Made by a program: the position numbers and the translations under genes. DNA of 64,000 bases from Sphagnum compactum. Lineage: Eukaryota; Bryophyta; Sphagnopsida; Sphagnales. A model generated the notes under the pieces. It was given only the letters and a program-made list of their open reading frames with translations. It had not been told where the DNA came from and made no database searches. Below, piece by piece: positions 54,701 through 64,000 of this stretch. The stretch is from positions 19,592,001 through 19,656,000 of the forward strand of contig OZ234494.1 in the NCBI GenBank assembly GCA_965153455.1, given 5' to 3'. The stretch's first letter is position 1. Each line of letters opens with the position of its first letter.

Positions 54701-57568
54701 TTGGGAGATTCTTCCAACAGCAATGCCAGTAATGAATCTTCATCAACTCCACCTTTTCTCACCCCAACTTCGCCCTTTTCAACAAATTGTCTCCTTGGAC
54801 CTGGGTCCCACAAGTGTGCAGGTTGAAGTGGAGTGAGGAACTGAGTTTCAAGTGCATGGTAGTGCATGTTGTTGGGCACTAAAGCAGCATCAAGAATGTC
54901 TCTAGTTCACATTCAGATCAGTAGTGCCCAACTCACTCCTCATCAACAAACAACCATACAGCCATGTGCTTGCGCAATTATTCAAAATGCCCTTCAACAA
55001 CTCAGAATACTCAATAGACAATTGCTTGCAAGATGGCAAGAACAATTTCAGACAGAGCACTCATATAGCTTACTGTTAGGGTTTGATGCCTTGGGGTTGG
55101 CAGATCCACCCATGAGAGAAGCATTGGCCTCCTCTGTTGTCTTAGATTGTTCCACCAGAGGAGGAGCTAAAGTGGAAGCTATCAAGTTGTGACTCTGGTC
55201 CACTTCTGACTGCATCTCCCTGTCAACAGTGGCCTTCTCTTCCCCAGTGGACTTCCCATCCTTACCTGGAATCAAGTGGTGAAACCACAGCACACCGCAC
55301 ATGGCTCAGCTTGTAAAGTGATGTCTGATCCTATGTTCGGAAAAAGTACTTATGAAAACTATGGAATACAGACCTTCATCAGGACTGGGGTTGTCATTAT
55401 CAATGGTCAATGTTGCTGTGTCATCTCCAGATTCTTGCACCTTTCGTCTCCGTCTGTTGTTATGTCGCTCCAGCTTCCGCCGACAGCTTCGCTTTTCATC
55501 ATCAAAGTCAGATAGCACATGAAACCTGCAAATGGTAAGGTCATAACGTAGGGTCCATGAATTCCTCACCAATTAAGTTTTGGTGGCAAACATCATGATG
55601 GCAGGTGACAGACAGAAGGAGTAGGAAAAGGTATATGTGTAGCAGGAAGACTACATTCCTATTCAAGAGTGGAGGTCTAATCAATGAAAGTAACTGTTGC
55701 ACCTCATCAGTTCTGGTATGATGAGCCTTGATTTACTCAGATCCAGAAGAGCTTAACACCACACTTTCACAACCTAACAATAAGCACCATTTGCAGGAGC
55801 AGGGGAAGCAACATCTGCAGCTGCAAACTATGCCCTGTACAGGTGTTGCCTGTGGCATTGCACATGTCTGAGTGCAGGTGTACCTCTGAATGACAGAACC
55901 TATGTAAGGTTAAACTGGATGTGTGGGTATCTAAGTCAGATGTGGACATCTTAGGGTGTTCATGTAGACCCTTCAGTGTATGTGTCTGCTTGGTGCTGGA
56001 GCCTGGAACTGAAGCCAGAGCCAAAAGTGGTTTTGCCAGAGCATTTTTGGGCTCCCACAACAGCTGGCGTGCAGCCAGGGAAAAGGAAAAGAAACAAGAT
56101 AGACTCCTGCATTCACCCTCACATGCTTTTGAGAGTGACCCTGGTTACCAGCACCTAAAGCCTACTCTTATAGCCATACTCCAGTATAAAGCTGTGGGGT
56201 TCTCAAACCCAGAGAGAGCATGGAACAGCAATGTAGCGTAGGAAGTTAATTAACCTTCAATCAACACTTGGACTCTTGGATTTTTTGAGATTCTTGAAAT
56301 ATGTGGGTTGCCTACATCCCATCACATCCTGTGTTTTTCCTAGTGTTTTCCAGATATTGGCTTCTTTTGAGCTAGGTTTCAGTTGCTCATGTTGCCACAA
56401 TTGAAAATCTGCATGCTATCCACTTGTCGTGAACATAGCCCATTTACAAAGGAATCGAAGGGCTGACTTAGATGCTAGAGAAAGACAAGGCAAGCAAAAT
56501 TGGTTTCTGAATGAACTTTGGTTTCCAGAAGACAACAAGAGTACCACTACTTCTTCCTCTAGAGTATTTCTACAACTTCATGAACACCCTAAGAAAGATG
56601 CCCACAGCTGACTTTGATAGCCACACCACTCCTGTTGACAACTCACATTGAGTGAATCTTTCAGGTTCAGCATCACAGCTGTAGAAGTCAATCACAATAT
56701 CCATCATTACTTTTTGTGCTTAGAGCTTGCTTGAAACCCATAGCATAGTGTCTTCTTGGTCCTTCTGATGGACAGAGCATTCAAACACCAGAATATGTGA
56801 AGATGGGTGATACCATCCTCTTGTGCAACTGGAACTCAACAAACTATTACCTTGCATGTACCTGGATTCCTTCTAGGGTTTGAAAATCTACTATACCTTG
56901 AATGTTTTGGGGAAAGGAGAAGAATAAGAGGGACAGGAAGATCAAAAGAAAAAGAAATGAAAGCATGAGTGGCGGTGGCAGGGCCGGGGGGCAATCAATG
57001 CTTACCTCCCACACTGTTGGCAGTATCTGTGGAGATGTTGATGGAGTTTCACCGAGGAGGCATTTGCACAGCGAAGACAGACGCGATGACGCTGGTGATA
57101 GCCTTTAAGGCTTGCTAAGTCAGCAGCACAAGAAGGTACCTGGCAGCGAGCACTGAGCTTCACGCGCTTGCTCTGACTGCCTCCTTCGTCTTCTTCCTCA
57201 TTGTCTGTACATGCACATGGAACTCTTCCCGCTAAGAAGTTGGGACAATCGAGACGAGGATCCCTGTGTTGTGCTCCCTCCTTCCGTGACACTGCCTTCT
57301 CAACTGTGTCGCTAGACTGAGGTCCGATTTGCGTGTTCTGCTGCTGCTTCGTCGTCGTCTCTTCTGCCGCCACCGCCGCCGCAAGGTTTCCAGGACGACT
57401 GCTATGTAGGTCCTCGAACTCCGGCCACGATTGTCCAACCGAGAAGCCACAAGCTGAATCTAGCGTCTCTCGCACAAGCTCATCACTGGTAGCATCCACA
57501 GCAGGATTGACTAACAGCAGCACACTATCCCAATCCCAACCGGATGTTGTATCTTCCGAATGCCCCAT
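51751..57568 (-). CDS. SPL7: SBP-box transcription factor, SPL7 type (copper homeostasis)
   Basis: SPL7 binds GTAC elements and activates copper-deficiency genes. Eleven minus-strand exons join in phase: 57568-57006, 55525-55374, 55265-55074, 54878-54613, 54488-54414, 54230-54123, 54001-53878, 53766-53622, 53313-53181, 52586-52161 and 51987-51751, giving 806 aa (Arabidopsis SPL7 is about 801). The SBP domain is at about residues 140-216: ARCQVPSCAADL, YHQRHRVCLRCANAS, RYCQQCGRFHVLSDF and the basic KRSCRRKLERHNNRRRRK. VCLRC replaces the usual VCEFH, the SPL7/CRR1-type zinc-ligand change. Later come ISFKLYDWNPGDFPRNLR, QWLSNMPVELEGYIRSGCT and FAKACGWVRLAEYLLQ, typical of long SPLs. Residues about 767-787 form a hydrophobic, possibly membrane-spanning segment. 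The exon 7 acceptor (GGTGAAG) is weak. The start is the first ATG (MGHSED). Confidence 0.94.
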
Positions 57569-58250
57569 AATAGCACTGGAAAAGAATCGCACTTCCTTAC
57601 ACCAAACAATTCATCATCTATTTCCACCCGCCCGCTCCCGCTCTCTCATGACATTTGCAAAGAAGATTTTCCTAGACTACTACACATCGGATCATCCATC
57701 AATCCCTAAAGAAACCTCCACCCCCTCCTCCTCCTCCTCCTCCTCCTCTTACCGCCAAAAACTCCTCCACACAAAGTACTAAACGATGACGAAGATTGCT
57801 TCCGAAAATTAAGCTACAAAGATTCAACAAACCTCCAAGCAGCATCTTCTTCCGTTCTTCTTGCCATTGCCGTTTTCCTTAAAACTAGTCCGCATCAATC
57901 AGGTTGTAGACAGTTTAGCTTCACACAACAATCAAACGATGTCGTCCTCACTCTCCCGCGAGCAAAATAAAATAATTTATTTTTAATGATCAAACCATCT
58001 TCATCTTACCAAATCCTTTTTAGTTCCTTCAGCTCCAGATGCATCAGAAGGAAAAACAAACACAACAACAACAACAACAGATGTACACGGGATTGAGACA
58101 AGGAATTCGTCTGCGGCGTCTGGATCTGCAACAAGCGCTTCGCGGAAGAAAGAACGGGAGCGATGCAGCGAGCGAACCGAGCGAGGGAGGGAGCGAGCGA
58201 GCAAAGCTCCCTTCAGAAGTGACCACATGAGAAGAACCGATAAAAAGGGT
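57569..58250 (-). promoter_or_regulatory. Presumed promoter and 5' leader of SPL7
   Basis: This sequence lies upstream of the SPL7 ATG on the minus strand. It includes a CTCCTC tract near 57723-57748 and a CAA repeat near 58060-58080. No additional exon is supported. Confidence 0.4.
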
Positions 58251-58419
58251 GGGAAGGTATTACTGCCCCCAAAAAAAAACCAAATGCCCAAAATAGCAAA
58301 AATGGCAAAATACCCCCCCCCCCCCCCCCCAAACAGAAAAAAAAAAAAAAAAAGTTCTTTAGTCTTGACCAATGCTTTTTCTTTAAAGGAATTTTTGTTT
58401 GTAGCCAAAGTGGCTGTTC

Positions 58420-58680
58420 GCCAGATGTAGAAAAAGTGGCAATCATCACCCTAAGAGAATTTAGCCAAATACGGCTCTAAACCAGATATGAAGTCCAAAT
58501 CTTTAATCATCCTTCTATATTTCAGGTACACGTTGCTAACCAAGTATAAAAATCTGGCGATTTTTTCCCTAGTTTTGGCAATTCAAAACCTTCAAAATCA
58601 ATTAATTTCTCGAATTTTTTTCTTTTTTATTTCTCTTTTTTGCGAAATTTCGCGAATAAAAAAAGCCCGATGTTTATTGT
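58420..58680 (+). repeat. Dispersed repeat, copy 2
   Basis: It shares ordered blocks with 29330-29620: AAAGTGGCAATCATC, TTTAGCCAAAT.CGGCT, AAACCAGATA, TCTTTAATCATCCTTCTATAT, AAAACCTTCAAAATCA and a CGAAATTTCGCGAA ending. Confidence 0.6.
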
Positions 58681-59005
58681 TGACCCTTTGGGAGCGGCCT
58701 TGTGGGGGGTGGGGGAGAAGTTTCCTTGCTTTGGTTGTGTGTGTTTGCAAGTAATTTTATTTTCTAACAATTTTTTTGCAGCTTTTATTAAAATTTTGGG
58801 AAATTCTTGGAAATTATTTTTTTTAAGTGCGAATTCAACTAGTTTTGCTAATTCTTTTGGAAAAATTCGTCGAATTTCTAATATCAGAAATGGTGGATGG
58901 TGGGGATTTCAGCACCCAAAGAGACCTAATTATTGTTGAGCTTGTAGGTCTCCTTGTTACATGGTGGTGGTCCTACAAATCATAAGGCTTTTGTGATTGG
59001 GTTTT

Positions 59006-59039
<34 letters not shown>

Positions 59040-60009
59040 AATAATGCTATTAATTAAAATAGCAAAATAAGTTTTGCACAAATTCTATCACAATAGAAAC
59101 CTTGAAATAAAATAATAAGCTTTTTATAATTTTCTCTCTCTCCCTCTCTCTATTTCTTAAAGAGAAATCTAAGAGGGAATGAAACCTTAGAAATAATGAG
59201 AAGATCCTAAAGGAGCATGAAATCTTGGAAAGATATCAATAAAAAGAAGCTACTTACCGAGTCTTTTTTTCATAATCTCAAAAAAAATCTTTAAATTTTA
59301 CAATGTTTTCCATAATCTTAATTATATGAGATTATTAGGAACTACTTCATGAATTTTATTTTCAAAAAACCCCCAAAAAAATATTAATAAGCTCTCACAA
59401 ATATTTCCATATGATCATATTCAAAATTATTTTAAACTATTTATTTTGATCATCCTAGAACAAGAATTATAAGTTTTCACACATCTCTCCATAACCCAAT
59501 ACATAATGACATTATCTTTTCACAAATCATGGTTAAATAATCCAATTTTTCCACAATCAAATACAAAATTATAAGTATGTTTTCATAGGTCATGTAAAAT
59601 CATGTTTAAATAATCCTATAGAAAATGATTTTTTTTTTAAAATTTGACCCATGGCCCAAACTCAATTTCATAATCTTGAAACAAATGAAAAGCTTTTCAT
59701 AAGTTTTTCCAATAATGCTAGAAAATGTGATAAGCTTTTCATACATGTCCAATAATTTTTTTTTAATTTTTATGAGCTAATGCCTCTCCCAAAATCTCCA
59801 AAGTTAGGGAAAATGATAAACTTCTTTTTTCACTAACAATTTGATCTAGATTTGGAATTTGATCTCGATTTGGATGTTGCTTATCATGCTTAACATTGGG
59901 AATAGTGGTCTTTTTTTTAGGGCAAATTTTCACATTGTGTGACAAAGCTATTTGAAAAAATTTGGGAAAAAATTTATTATAAATGGAAAAAAATTCTAAA
60001 ATTTTAGAA

Positions 60010-60960
60010 AATCTTGCCAATTTTTCGAAATCACAAATTTGGGGGAAATATTTAATTTTTTAAAAATTGAACCCCTAGTTGGGAGAGGAAGAGGGGTGAA
60101 TCTTACCCCAATGTTTAGGATATAATTAACATTTTTGGATGGACCAACTCATGTTACTTTTAAAGCCTTTTGAAATATCAAAAGGGTGGCTTTTATTAGC
60201 TGAAAATTTGATGTGTTTATGGGGATATTACAAATGTAGAAGTGTGAGGCCTCTAGCTAATTACAGCTTAAATAAGTTGATTTAGTTATATGCAACAAAA
60301 ATAAGTTTCATTGAGAGTTGGCAAAAGAATGCATTTTTAAAGCAACAAAAGCTAACTCCATTTACAAAATGAAAATTTAAGTTCAAACTCCATAGTTTCT
60401 ATTTGAAGAAGTTTATTGCAATGCACCTAAAGACCACAAGATCCAAAGGAGACATCACACAACCTTACAACTTGTGTTCATAAGACCAATGATTTTTTAT
60501 GAACATCAAATGGCATTCAAAATTTAAATCAACACCATGTTGTAACCAATATTGAAGGTCACAATCTTGATATCACAAATTTTGGGGGAAAAAAAAAATT
60601 TTAAACAATTAAAACCCATACTTTTGGGAAAAGAAGAAGGGTTTAATCTTGTCCCATTATTTAGGACATAATTAACATATTTGGATGGACCAACTAACAT
60701 TATTTGTAAAGAATTTGGAAATGTCAAAGGGATGGTTTTTATTAATTCAAATTTTGTTGTGTTTATGGCAATATTGCAAATTAAATGTGAGGCCTCTAAT
60801 TAGATAAAGTTTAAATAAGACATTGAAATGTAATTATGTTCATTTTTAAAACAACAAAAAATAGTTACATTTACAAAATAAAAATATATGTTCAAGCTAC
60901 ACAACCTTTATTATGGCAACGCACTTAAATGTCACTAAATTTTCTAATGCTTGAAACAAG
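60010..60960 (+). repeat. Diverged ~545-bp tandem duplication
   Basis: Shared markers occur near 60103 and 60647 (TCTT..CCCA.T.TTTAGGA.ATAATTAACAT), then TTTGGATGGACCAACT, GTGTTTATGG.ATATT.CAAAT and GTGAGGCCTCTA in the same order. Upstream, both begin with a CACAAATTT.GGGGGAAA stretch. Confidence 0.7.
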
Positions 60961-61498
60961 GCCTTGATGGGTGATTTTTTCACAAAATACAATTAATTAC
61001 ATTGATTGAACACCACAAATAAAAAGAAGAAAGGAAAACAACAAGAATTCATCAAAGAGCTTTATTAATAAATACACTGTAGATTAAGGAAGCGTACAAA
61101 GGAGTAAAATTTTTTTTCAAAAAAAAAGTGATAGGACGTCGAATTGGTTCAAAGTAGTGTGAAAATCTCTCCATGTCCATGACCAACCGCCTGTGGAAGG
61201 TCGGCCATATTAATATGTCAAAAACCAACTACTTGTAATAGAGCAACCATGGTGATGGGAGGTGTGTCTTGAAAGGATGGAAGTCGAGAAGTAGCTAAAC
61301 CTACGACTATCACCCGATTTAAGATGGAAGACACTTGCATCCTTTGTAATGCGATCGAAATTTTTTGACAAAAAAAAGTTATCAAGGTAGAAAGATGAGG
61401 GCCTTTTGTCCCCTTCAACCTCCAAATGGCAATTGGCACAATCATGTAAAAACACATTAGCATGTTTGTATAAGTAACCAAATACTTCAATTGTTAAG

Positions 61499-62416
61499 GG
61501 AAAGAATTGATTAGTGCGGTGTCAGTTGTGATAGTTCATTTCTATCACAACCCTAGCCTTGGGCTTGCGACCAAGGCAAGGGTTTGTAAAGGAGAAGGCC
61601 AAGAGTGAAGCCTAGGAGTCACACTTCATGCTCCCGGGAATGTAGGAGAGTGTGAAGGAATGAATCCCCACACTCCCAAGTGAACTCCCACTTTGGGAGT
61701 TAAAGTCTCGATGTTTAGAGAGCGATTGTAAGCTTCAAAACTCATTGGATTGAATAGTTTTTTATACCATAGGAAAGCTCTTGGAATTTAGAGGTCTAAA
61801 GTGAGCTCATATGACCCATTTCGGTACTTAAAACACAAGTTATGGCCAAAAGAAAGGTCGAGAATCAAACTGCCAATTTGACTCCCAACCACTAAAAGTC
61901 GGGAATCACCTTGATTTACTTGTGTGCAGGTGGCATGTTACATATCATTGAAAAGCTCTCAACGAGAGCTACAACTTTTCGTTAGACCTCATTTCAATCG
62001 GAGGTCTACACAAAAAGTTATGGGCCTCCAAAGTTGCGGGAGTCCCAATTTCAAGAATTTCGAGACTCTCAATTGGGAGTCCCGAGACAAAATGACATTT
62101 GGGTGCTAGCCCCGTGGCTAGGCACAGAGAATAATTTAAAGGGGAAGGTGATGGCTTCCCCCAAGTCCGAGCCGTGATGAGTCTTGTGAGTCTGTGTTTG
62201 CCCGTGGAACATCAGTGCACCAAAAGTGCTCCAACTATGCACAAACCCAACTTGTTGTTTGGTTTGTGCAAGCCCATGTGAATAATTGACCCACTTGTCA
62301 CTCATCCTAATCCCCATCCTAGAACTCCAGCATGCCCCTCTACCCTCGAAGTGTTGTGAGCCAAGGAACGTGCCCCAACTCCTTATCCTTAAGTTGTTTT
62401 CACATTTGGACTTACA
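61499..62416. mobile_element. 918-bp insertion within the LINE, 6-bp target duplication
   Basis: GTTAAG occurs at 61493-61498 and 62417-62422. With one copy and the insert ignored, the minus-strand LINE frame runs directly from HSLIDL into TIEVFGYL. The insert has no long terminal inverted repeats and no recognised protein, and does not show simple TG..CA ends. Its left 370 bp is the repeat also found at the window's right edge. Confidence 0.75.
61548..61917 (+). repeat. Direct repeat R, left copy
   Basis: It begins at TATCACAACCCTAGCCTTGG and includes GACCAAGGCAA, GGAATGTAGGA, CACACTCCCAAG, CCCACTTTGGGAG, AAAGCTCTTGGAA and AAACACAAGTTATGGCCAAA. The copy at 63617-64000 follows the same order with about 75-80% identity by eye. 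Confidence 0.85.
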
Positions 62417-63616
62417 GTTAAGTCTATCAAAGAGTGTGGGGGTGCGTCAATTTCCTTGGCTTGATCTACATTGAAGGTGGCAATCCTTGAATTACGCAAG
62501 ATCAAGGAAATAAATCCACTCGCATTAGGTCGACAATGAGAACGTTTGCTAAAATGCGAATGCCATTTTTGGTAAGCATAATGTCGACTCGTCGACAAAA
62601 GGAGTTGAATGTGGTTATAAGAAGTGCATGAAATTATTCTCATCCCACGTAAAACCAACATTTCGCGCAACGATGACAAAGGTGTTGTGAATTGCATCAT
62701 GGGTTTTAATGCGTTCATTGCCACAATGTAAAAGGTGGATACCCATAGGGTCGATGGGATGTGCACACACACATCAAGGGCTGCTTGCAATCGAGGGATG
62801 GGGTAGTCCAAGTGGCGTACGAAGTGTCGTGCAAAAAATTGGGGAAAATAATTGAAAGGCTGGGAATATTGGTCGAACTATAAGCCAAGCACCTACCCTT
62901 AGGCCAAAACAAGATATAATTTGAGCATAATGGGCTCCAGATGTCTTGTCAAATAACATGTTGGAAAAGGTATGATGGTGTAGACGCTCTGAAATGGAAT
63001 CTTGAAGTTGAACCATTTATTGTCTGATGATTTGTTCAAATGGAGGAAAACACGCATAGACTAAGGGTGGTAGAAGATCACATGCTGCCTTGAAGTGTTG
63101 CTAGAAAAGAAATGTGTTGTTATTGACTTGTGTTAAAGCTTCAAGAAGGAAGGGACATTGATCAACCATAAACTTAGTAGCTATGACTGAAGCAACAAGG
63201 GCCCAACTCCTTAAATAGGTTGTCGAAGTAATGATAAATGTCGATATGAACCCAACACCATCGAAGGTTATTGGGAGGGAGGTTTGTCTGCGAACTAAAA
63301 ATCTTTCTAGGTTATCAAAGGATCCTGGACCCAAAAGGCATCCAAACACTTTATGGAGGGAGGAGTCAAAAGAAATAAGGGATTCTATGAAAGTGGAAAA
63401 TGGAGGTGTGCATTGTAAAAAATACGATGGGTGTTGCACAAAACAACGAGTTAGAATTCCAAAGGCCACATGAACATCACCCATTCTAGGGAGAAGGTCC
63501 ACATGTTAAGCATCCTCTTATAATATATATTTTTCTGAAGGATGATGTGAAAGTTAAGGTGCCCAACGGAACCCCCAAGACTTTAATTCCTTTGGATGGG
63601 GTGTTGAAATCTAGTG

Positions 63617-64000
63617 GTAGTGTCGCAACCCTAGCTTTGGGCTCGCGACCAAGGCAAAGGGGTTGCAAAAGTGTGGGCCAAGAGGAAGCCCAGGAGTCAC
63701 ATCACATACTCCTGGGAATGTAGGAAAGTGTGAGGGAGTGAACCCTCACACTCCCAAGGCAATTCCCACTTTGGGAGATGGAGTCCCAGTGGACTCCCAA
63801 AACTTCAGAGAACGATTTGAGGGGTCAAAACTCAATGGCTTGTGTCGTTCTTTATATCATTGAAAAGCTCTTGGAACTTAGATTTCTAAAATGAGCTCGC
63901 ATTGCTCATTTGGACATCTGAAACACAAGTTATGGCCAAAAGAAGGGTCGGGAGTCAAACTGCCAATTTGACTCCCGACCAGAAAAAGTCGGGAATCGAC
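63617..64000 (+). repeat. Direct repeat R, right copy (cut by the window edge)
   Basis: It begins at AGTGTCGCAACCCTAG exactly where LINE similarity stops and continues to the end of the window. Bases 63946-63980 form a perfect hairpin (GGTCGGGAGTCAAA, 7-base loop, TTTGACTCCCGACC); the left copy keeps a mutated version near 61857-61891. Confidence 0.85.

Larger units (their letters stand above)
58251..61107. other. AT-rich spacer with repeats
   Basis: No gene is supported. It contains a poly-C/poly-A run near 58312-58353, the second copy of the dispersed repeat (58420-58680), a CT microsatellite near 59008-59038, and a diverged ~545-bp tandem duplication at about 60010-60960. Confidence 0.55.
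61108..63616 (-). mobile_element. Decayed non-LTR retrotransposon (LINE), 3' part
   Basis: Minus-strand reading shows the C-terminal half of a plant LINE polyprotein: GIKVLGVPLGT and MGDVHVAFGILTRCF just after the reverse transcriptase core, GPGSFDNLERFLVRRQ, a Cys/His segment (CAHPIDPMGIHLLHC), RRVDIMLTKNGI and FLHDCANCHLEVEGDKR. The frame changes near 63490 and again around 62770, with in-frame stops at 63101, 63017 and 62774, so it is a pseudogene. The catalytic core and ORF1 are missing upstream of about 63616, where another repeat begins. A 918-bp insertion splits it at 61499-62416. The 3' end, about 61108-61218, is inferred. Confidence 0.8.

Noticed and set aside
61548-64000. Simple LTR retrotransposon with two LTRs
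   Set aside because: The left copy is inside an insert with its own GTTAAG duplication, the coding remains between are LINE-type on the other strand, and no TG..CA ends or primer site was found.

Overview
This is AT-rich nuclear DNA from a plant. Every gene is split by GT-AG introns of roughly 100-1500 bp, and the products are plant-specific: a chloroplast-type LL-diaminopimelate aminotransferase and AP2, bHLH (group IVc) and SBP-box transcription factors. A 9-nt VYL microexon in the AP2 gene and a broken non-LTR retrotransposon also fit a land plant. The lineage cannot be fixed by eye; a non-angiosperm is possible but is only an impression.

Layout. Positions 1-1222 (+) hold the 3' exons of an unidentified gene cut by the window edge. 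From 1.2 to 12.1 kb is AT-rich spacer with microsatellites, short tandem repeats and two Tourist-like MITEs with 3-bp target duplications, the second ending about 215 bp before the next start codon. At 12305-16849 (+) lies a complete ten-exon LL-DAP aminotransferase gene (483 aa). From 16.9 to 20.2 kb are a ~500-bp-period tandem array and a pyrimidine-rich TTCATCCTC array. At 21530-26136 (+) is a nine-exon double-AP2 factor (about 1058 aa). At 30539-32783 (+) is a five-exon bHLH IVc/ILR3-like factor (240 aa) whose first intron must be GC-AG. From 32.8 to 45.5 kb is intergenic repeat-bearing sequence. At 46632-45579 (-) is an unknown coiled-coil gene carrying an internal 180-bp tandem duplication. 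At 57568-51751 (-) is an eleven-exon SPL7-type SBP factor (806 aa). From 58.2 to 64 kb are repeats and a decayed LINE on the minus strand, interrupted by a 918-bp insertion with a 6-bp target duplication; a related repeat lies beyond its 5' end.

Function. The genes are separate transcription units. Two regulators of metal homeostasis (ILR3-like for iron, SPL7-like for copper) lie about 20 kb apart, and the aminotransferase supplies plastid lysine synthesis. No operon, CRISPR array, defence island or clearly new multi-gene system is visible. The best novel leads are gene-structural: the microexon, the GC-AG intron, the duplicated 30-nt exon candidate and the nested insertion. Exon boundaries were assigned by eye from splice signals, phase and family similarity.
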